Source of the DNA: Amorphochlora amoebiformis
Lineage: Eukaryota; Cercozoa; Chlorarachniophyceae
NCBI GenBank assembly: GCA_054601695.1
Contig: BAAHQB010000496.1
Coordinates: 1 to 64,000, forward strand
Direction of reading: 5' to 3'
Length of the DNA: 64,000 nt
Of the stretch, positions 1-64,000 are shown piece by piece; positions within the stretch are counted from its first letter, which is position 1; the number at the start of each line of letters is the position of its first letter. The translations under genes were made by a program, and so were the position numbers. The notes beneath the pieces are model-generated. The model ran no database searches. It worked only from the letters and a program-made list of their open reading frames with translations, and was not told the DNA's origin.

Positions 1-84
1 CCTAACCGAAGCCTTAACCTTAGAGTGATGCAAAACAACCTAACCGGTGGGATGGAAGGTATGAGACTAAAAAACATAACCCTA

Positions 85-131
<47 letters not shown>

Positions 132-172
132 ATGTATATATATGTATATATATATATATATATATACATATG

Positions 173-265
<93 letters not shown>

Positions 266-346
266 ATATATGTATATATATATACATATGTATGTATATA
301 TATGTGCATGTGTGCGTTTATATACGTAAATTGTATTCTATATCTA

Positions 347-649
347 TGTAAAATAATTTATTACGTAATTAATACATATTTGAATGTATAGATACATCGA
401 TATATGGATAGATCTATGTAAAGTAATATATTACATAATTATAACTATTTGAATATATAGATACATAGATATATGGATAGATCTATGTAAAATAATACAT
501 TGCATAATTAATACATATTTGAATGTATAGATACATAGATATATGGATAGATCTATGTAAAATAATATATTACATAGATATACACATTTGAATATATAGA
601 TACATAGATATACATATTTGAGTATATAGATACATAGATATATGGATAG

Positions 650-655
<6 letters not shown>
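347..655 (+). repeat. About 69-bp tandem repeat carrying the gene A acceptor
   Basis: Four imperfect units of roughly 69 bp. Each has an AATACATATTTGAATGTATAG-like part (degenerate) and ends with ATATATGGATAGATCT. The last unit runs straight into the exon at 650, so the splice acceptor GGATAG and the first exon bases are the same as those in the upstream units. Confidence 0.75.
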
Positions 656-18585
<17,930 letters not shown>

Positions 18586-18589
18586 TCGA

Positions 18590-19320
18590 TGTAGCACTAG
18601 TTCTAGCATTGCCGATCAGACCGGGTGTATTCTAGGTATTTTCTAGTATTTTAGTACTTTTATCGACTTGTACATATACTAGATATATCTAGTATGTATG
18701 TATTTATACCCCTATCGACTTTTAGTATATCTAGTATATCTAGTATATGCTAGTATGCTCTAGATGCTATACTACTAAGTACTAGTATACCTATCGACTT
18801 GTACATATGTCTAGATGTATGTCCTTTATCGACTTGTACATATGCTAGATATGTATTCTAGGTATTTCTAGATTTATATACCTCTAGATCTAGAGATACC
18901 TCTAGACCTCTAGACCTCTCTAGCCTCTAGACCCTATCGACTTGTACATATCTAGCTAAGATGTATTTTATACTAGCCAGACTGGATACATCATGCAGCA
19001 CTATGATCTCTAGTACTACTCTAGCTAGTGCTAACTGACAGTCTCTAGAGTCTAGAGAGTCTAGACAGTAATCGCAAGTGACTACCCGCTGAGTCTATGT
19101 AGAGCCCACGGTTAATATATTAATATAACAGCATGGTATCGCTACTGATATATTCGCTAGCACATAAACTACATAAACGTGTATATCTCTAATCTAGCTA
19201 AAATCTAGAATACATATATCTAGTACCTAGAGTAGAAATGCAACCTACGGTCTAGAGACTAGAGCTAGTAGAGGGCTAGAGAGATCTAGAGATCCGACGT
19301 ATAATCATATAAAATATAAT
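18590..19320. other. CTAG-rich intergenic island 1
   Basis: Immediately after the gene A stop. CTAG occurs about 39 times by hand count in roughly 0.7 kb, about fifteen times the number expected by chance for a tetranucleotide. It also holds four copies of ATCGACTTGTACATA (near 18663, 18792, 18829 and 18936). No open frame or RNA gene is evident. The remaining intergenic stretch to 20019 has ordinary composition with a CG-rich patch at 19905-19950. Confidence 0.85.
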
Positions 19321-20019
19321 ATTATGAATACATATACTGTCCCGGAGAATCACATCACTACTCAACCCAAAATTTGCTGAGATGTCTCTTGGAGGCAGTC
19401 TCTGTGTACCCGATTTAATCATTTATGGACTGCAGATGGGCGATGGTTGCGTATTTTTCACGTCGATATCGAATATGCCCATTGTGCAGGTATTTAGGAT
19501 ATTAATAGCAAAATCGCGCTGTCGGAGGAGCATCCAGAGGGTGTTCCCGATAGCTTAAAGTGTGATTGGCTTGCGATTGAACTAGCTGGAGAGTGAGAAA
19601 ATGGAAACCCGAGACCTCTGGCCGACATTAAATCTCATCCGATAAATTATTTATATTTCGGTAACGTCAGAAACGGTTTCAGGGATCGTAGACATCTCTG
19701 AACTCGCTCAAGGCAATTATTAGAGGTTTACTAAGGGAAAATAAGAAGATATCTCGAATATTAATATCAAGATATCAATTTTTAAATAACAGAACACATG
19801 GGACATCCGAGGGACAGACAGTGTATTTTTAATCAATTAATAAAACGGTCCTTAATAGACCTTTAATAGTCATCTATTTTTAGTACTACCCAAACTCAAA
19901 ACTTGTAGGAAGCGCACGCGCAACGATCCCGCGCACGCCTCCTTCGAAACAAAAACACACGCTCGCTGCCGCGCCCTAACGTACCATCCTTCCAGCATTC
20001 CTCCGGCCCCAAAGCAGCC

Positions 20020-37695
<17,676 letters not shown>

Positions 37696-38094
37696 GTAAC
37701 CCTAGCTACATCGCTCTCTTTCCCTCTCCTCCCTCTTTGATTTATCGTCACCTGATTTCAATCGATGGCTGTATGAACCCAAAAAAGCTCAGACAGCGGA
37801 GTATATCCAGGTCCCCAAGGAACAGAAAAAAGAGATAGCGACAACGTGTCTTCTCGGAAAGCGGGAGCTCTGAGTACGAAAGAAGGTTAATATCTACGCT
37901 GTCAAGAGAGTCTGACAGAGATAGTTTAGAACCGCTGGCGTGCGTAATGTCCATCTGCTTCGTCGTCGAGTATTCTAGAATCTCGATATTAAATCTTATA
38001 TTTGGCCAGCTAAGTGACGTACCGGAACAACTCTGGGTGTGTTGGATATGGTCTATCATCTCTCGATCGATCGATCGATATTGAGAGCGTGGCA

Positions 38095-38851
38095 TACAAC
38101 TAGTATCTAGAGTATCTTGGATACGTTATATACATACACTAAATCTAGTAAATCTAGTAAATACATGTATGTATATGAGTCAGGCTCGCATGAGGTCCAG
38201 TGAGGAGGCCGCTTTAATCTACTTCTAGTACTTAATTTAAAAAATGTTATTAAGTGTAATCCTTATTATTTATATATATAAACTAGATAAAACAGCTTCT
38301 GTGTATTTTGTATGTATTCTAGAGTGTATACCAGTATACCGTGTTGTATCTCTAAATCTACTCTAGTACTTTTTTTTTATTTGTGTGTGTGTGTATTCTA
38401 GATATTATACCCGTTACCAAAATGTATAGATGTTACATACTAGAGTCTAGTAGAGAGTATCCACTAACTCAGTTACTAGACTAGGCAGCACCAGCAGTAG
38501 TAGCGGTACCTAGAGTACCACTACGAGTGCACTACTAGACTAGTCCTAGTAGTCTAGTAGTACCCTAGGCTAGTAGGTACCGTAGCCTAGGTATGCGTAT
38601 CTGTTTCTCGCTCAGTGTATACCTAGAATCTAGAGTTCACAGACTCTAAGCTGTAATTATCAACATAGATTTATCTGGCAACGACTCAAGCATGTTGAAG
38701 ACATCTAGGACATCTCTAGATCTAGGATACTAGATCTACAGATTTAGCCTATTAACTAGATGTTTGTTAGTAGATCATGACTCTAGAAGCTTGAGTCTTA
38801 ACTGTATGTGACTATATAGCTACAAACCTCATCTACTAATGATTATATGAG

Positions 38852-38885
<34 letters not shown>

Positions 38886-38926
38886 TAAATATATATATAT
38901 ATATATATATATATACTAGCTAGACT

Positions 38927-38967
<41 letters not shown>

Positions 38968-39320
38968 ATATATCTAGATATATCTACAGCGTGTACGTTG
39001 TATGGTACGTACGTATATACATATACGTATATATATGCGGTACTATTTAAACTTTACTACCATAGCATGGGGTACGTCTAGTATATATGTATACTCAGTG
39101 CGTACGTATACGTACGTGTACATACGTACTTACGTGTACATGATGGTCAACAGCTTGAAATTTATCTACAGACTTCTAAGTTCTGACCGTTTTATTCTAG
39201 TTATTGACGAGCGTACATGGAATAACTTCTAGAACTTGCATTGGTCTAGCTATTCTAGTGGCTAGCGTGAGTCTATGGGCTGGCTACTCATCCGTGAGTA
39301 CTAGTGCTAGCTGCCATGAT
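38095..39320. other. CTAG-rich intergenic island 2, between convergent genes B and C
   Basis: About 42 CTAG by hand count in 1.2 kb, mixed with TACGTAC-type palindromes at 39000-39140 and two (TA)n blocks at 38860-38965. It separates the gene B stop (37695) from the gene C stop (39611). The stretch 37696-38094 before it has overlapping open frames on both strands, listed as a finding. Confidence 0.85.
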
Positions 39321-39610
39321 CTAGAAAATAATACTACTGGTTGATAACGATAATTAATCAAAATTTCGAAATTACACTGCTTACAGGAAAAAAGCACATA
39401 TGCGCACCGAGTCGACTCTTGTCACATGATTCATCTCCCTACGCTTCTCTAAGCTAAGAATCGATTTCGAAAAATGAATCTACGCAGCTCACAAGAAAAA
39501 TCTCTTTCGACTGGTATCCATTTCCCTACGCTTATGGATCCACTCATATTCTCCCTGTTTCGTGTCGAAGGTGCCCTAGGAATATATATATTTACACATC
39601 AGATCGCTGT

Positions 39611-50575
<10,965 letters not shown>

Positions 50576-50971
50576 CTCCGTTCCTTCCCCTCCTCTTTCT
50601 CCTAACAAAGCTAATTTTCCGATCGTCTCAACATCTGCAGGCTTTAGAACTTGAGAGAGGGCAAAGGAATACCGTAAGGAAAAAAAGGAATCTCAGCGTG
50701 GAGTGTGGGTGAGGAAAGGGTACCCGCATCTTGACGAGACTGCTTGGGTTCGAAGACGCCATCACAACCCTAATAACCCCGACGCTCTGAATTTCTCCGG
50801 GTGATATTGCGTTACGTCACATTCGGATAACGTAATTATGCGTGACGTTTGCAAAAAGTATAATATTCTTTTGTGACATAACGCTATGTCACGTATTAAT
50901 CGTTAAACTCTTCGAAACGTCACGCAGTGTTTAACACTCCACGTCGTCCTCTTATCCCTCCTGTGGCCGCT
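50576..50971. promoter_or_regulatory. Divergent promoter region of RPF1 and gene D
   Basis: The two start codons are 396 bp apart and point away from each other. The half nearer gene D has a cluster of four TGACGT/ACGTCA-type sites: ACGTCAC at 50814-50820, GTGACGT at 50842-50848, TGTCACGT at 50887-50894 and ACGTCAC at 50917-50923. These resemble bZIP (CRE/ACGT-core) sites. The region has no (TA)n and no CTAG cluster. Factor identity is inferred. Confidence 0.55.
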
Positions 50972-62345
<11,374 letters not shown>

Positions 62346-62469
62346 ACTATAAGCCTCGATATCGGGTCAAGATCGTGCTGCAGGCGGTCGATTTACTGCC
62401 GGCGCGTAATACCCATGCAATTCATTAAATTTTAAATTATCGCGTGACCAAGTCCTGTGTTCTAGGTGT

Positions 62470-63185
62470 TAGCGAGACCCAATGCATTCCGGGGGTCAGT
62501 ATTAGTAGTAGAAAAGGTCTAATAGATCTGTAGATGTTATAGTCATATATAATATTATACAGTGCGAATTGTTATTAATTACAACGAATATAGCCAGCTA
62601 CGTATACGTACTCGATGACGATCTAGACGTATCTAGCGCGTATCTAGCTTATCTAGCCTGGCTAGCGTATACCAGGTATAGTCACCGTCACGCCGGTGAC
62701 ATCTCAGACCTACTAGACCTAAGACCGATCTACTAGATCTAGCGATAAACCGTTAAAATTGAAAACTCAGACCTGACATGTCTAGATGTACATAAGCAAA
62801 TGCATTTAATTAATTGTATTAATATTAACCCGTTAAAACTTACTAGACTTACTCTGGTTACCTAGGTTACTCTAGTAACTATGCTGTCACAGTACTAGCA
62901 GTAATATTGTACCAGATCTACTCGATCTAGTGCAATTAATGGACGGTATATAGTACATTCCATATAGCTCTAGATAGCTAGAGAACTTATGATATCTAGG
63001 ATATCTACTAGATCTGGAATATTCAATATCTAGAATATGCCTAATACTCTAGGCTTCTATATCTAGTATATACTAGATGTTGTATACTAGTATACTCTAG
63101 ATACTAGAGATACTAGCGAAAGTCCAGGGCTCTCGAGACTAGAGCACTGAACTTAGCAGGACCCAGAAATCGTATTGACTAGCGT
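62470..63185. other. CTAG-rich intergenic island 3
   Basis: Begins about 120 bp after the gene D stop. About 30 CTAG by hand count in 0.7 kb, many as TCTAGA, ACTAGA or ACTAGT-like words. It is followed within 60 bp by the proposed start of gene E. Confidence 0.85.
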
Positions 63186-63235
63186 CAGAATTGAATGTGC
63201 ATGCGCGTATGATGCATCCACTAAATCTAGTGCAT

Positions 63236-64000
63236 ATGGCCACTGACTGGCTACTGAGACTGGAATACCGTTTATCGATGCTAAGGACCGAAACCTGTAA
63301 GTTTCTAGAGTTTCCGCCTCCCTTTAGGAAAATGAACCCCCTCTCTCCTAGCTCTCGCACAACATATGTCCTCCCTATCACCCTCTTTTATATCATCAAA
63401 GTAATCTTAAATAGGCACGTTCAACCGTTGAAAATCCTTCCCAAATCGACCCGGGTTCCGCTTCCATTGCCGATTTTTTAATGAATTAAAAACAGAAGAG
63501 AATAGAACTACCACCCGATAGTAACGGGTATACTCGCAGGGTGACATTTCAACGGACCTCCGAGTCTTCCGCTGGTTCGGATGAGTGGCCGGAGAAATAC
63601 AGAAGAGAGAGTGAGCATGGGAAGAGAAAGAGAAACAGAGGGGGGGACAGAAGTGCAGAGAGACAAAGGAGAGCGAGGGGGTTTATCATGCAGATCTTCG
63701 TGTTTAATACCAGATATTGCACTCATCCTTCTCGTGCCCCCTGCTCTACTCCTATCATCTCCACCCTGATATCTCTCCTATGCATTCTCTCTTCTCCTCT
63801 CTCCTCTCCTCTCTCCATAGAGCGAGGGAAAAGCGAGAGTTCTCATATTTCTCCCCCTCAGACTATGCATACGTGTAAAAATACACACATATGTAAGTGT
63901 ATGTATAATTATGAACACAGTTATGCACATTCCACTTACATATACACGATAAAACGACAAGTATACATGCATATAAATATATATATATATATATATATAT
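63236..64000 (+). CDS. Gene E: possible new gene, first exons only
   Basis: ATG at 63236 (CATATGGCC) opens MATDWLLRLEYRLSMLRTET and ends in phase 1 at 63296 before GTAAGT, the best consensus donor in the area. The next acceptor ACTCGCAG at 63539 restores phase and gives WVTFQRTSESSAGSDEWPEK followed by a basic KYRRESEHGKRKRNR stretch. Unspliced, the same ATG runs to a stop near 63480. No family is recognised; the window ends before more can be seen. The final bases are (TA)n. Confidence 0.3.

Noticed and set aside
28-60. Possible gene A start exon ([10 protein letters not shown] before GTATGA)
   Set aside because: Its phase does not fit the exon at 650 and no linking exon was found.
82-391. 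Long [10 protein letters not shown] open frames here and at dozens of other places
   Set aside because: They are translations of (TA)n and TATG runs on both strands; no codon or homology signal.
19382-19558. 58-codon plus-strand frame starting MSLGGSLCVPDLIIYGLQMG
   Set aside because: No link to gene B exon 1 was found, no family recognised; could be a small gene but support is only an open frame.
63139-63381. 80-codon minus-strand frame opposite gene E
   Set aside because: Overlaps the proposed gene E first exon and its strong GTAAGT donor; no family or splice support on the minus strand.

Overview
This is a 64 kb piece of a nuclear genome from a unicellular eukaryote, probably an alga or other protist; I do not assign a lineage. 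The evidence is spliced genes made of short exons (8-357 nt) with GT-AG introns. By my models only about 5 kb is coding. The rest is intron and intergenic DNA full of (TA)n, (TC)n/(GA)n, short satellites and telomere-like CCCTAA/TTAGGG arrays. Nearly all long open frames in the window (YIYIY, LSLSL, RERER and similar) are translated microsatellites. I found the genes by joining short exons whose splice sites and codon phases agree.

Layout: gene A (+, 650-18,585, 5' end not found) encodes an acidic, proline/serine-rich then coiled-coil protein of about 600 residues that I do not recognise. Gene B (+, 20,020-37,695) encodes a 309-residue EDR2 C-terminal (DUF1336) domain protein. Gene C (-, 39,611-50,575) encodes the Brix-domain ribosome biogenesis factor RPF1. 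Gene D (+, 50,972-62,345) encodes a VTT/SNARE-associated (TVP38/TMEM64/DedA) membrane protein with an N-terminal hydrophobic leader. A possible gene E (+) starts near 63,236 and is cut by the window end. B and C converge, C and D diverge, A-B and D-E are in tandem. The four main genes share no obvious pathway: lipid-binding/membrane (B), ribosome assembly (C), membrane lipid scrambling or transport (D), unknown (A).

Two structural patterns stand out. First, introns repeatedly hold extra copies of the adjacent exon edge together with its splice site: acceptor copies lie upstream of the true exon, donor copies lie downstream, and they are usually interleaved with (TA)n. This occurs in all four main genes, on both strands, from single copies to arrays of 7-39. 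Second, the three intergenic regions that contain a gene 3' end carry islands extremely rich in the tetramer CTAG (about 30-42 by hand count in 0.7-1.2 kb), while the divergent C/D promoter region has none. Telomere-like arrays sit inside introns and often begin or end within a few tens of bases of a splice site.
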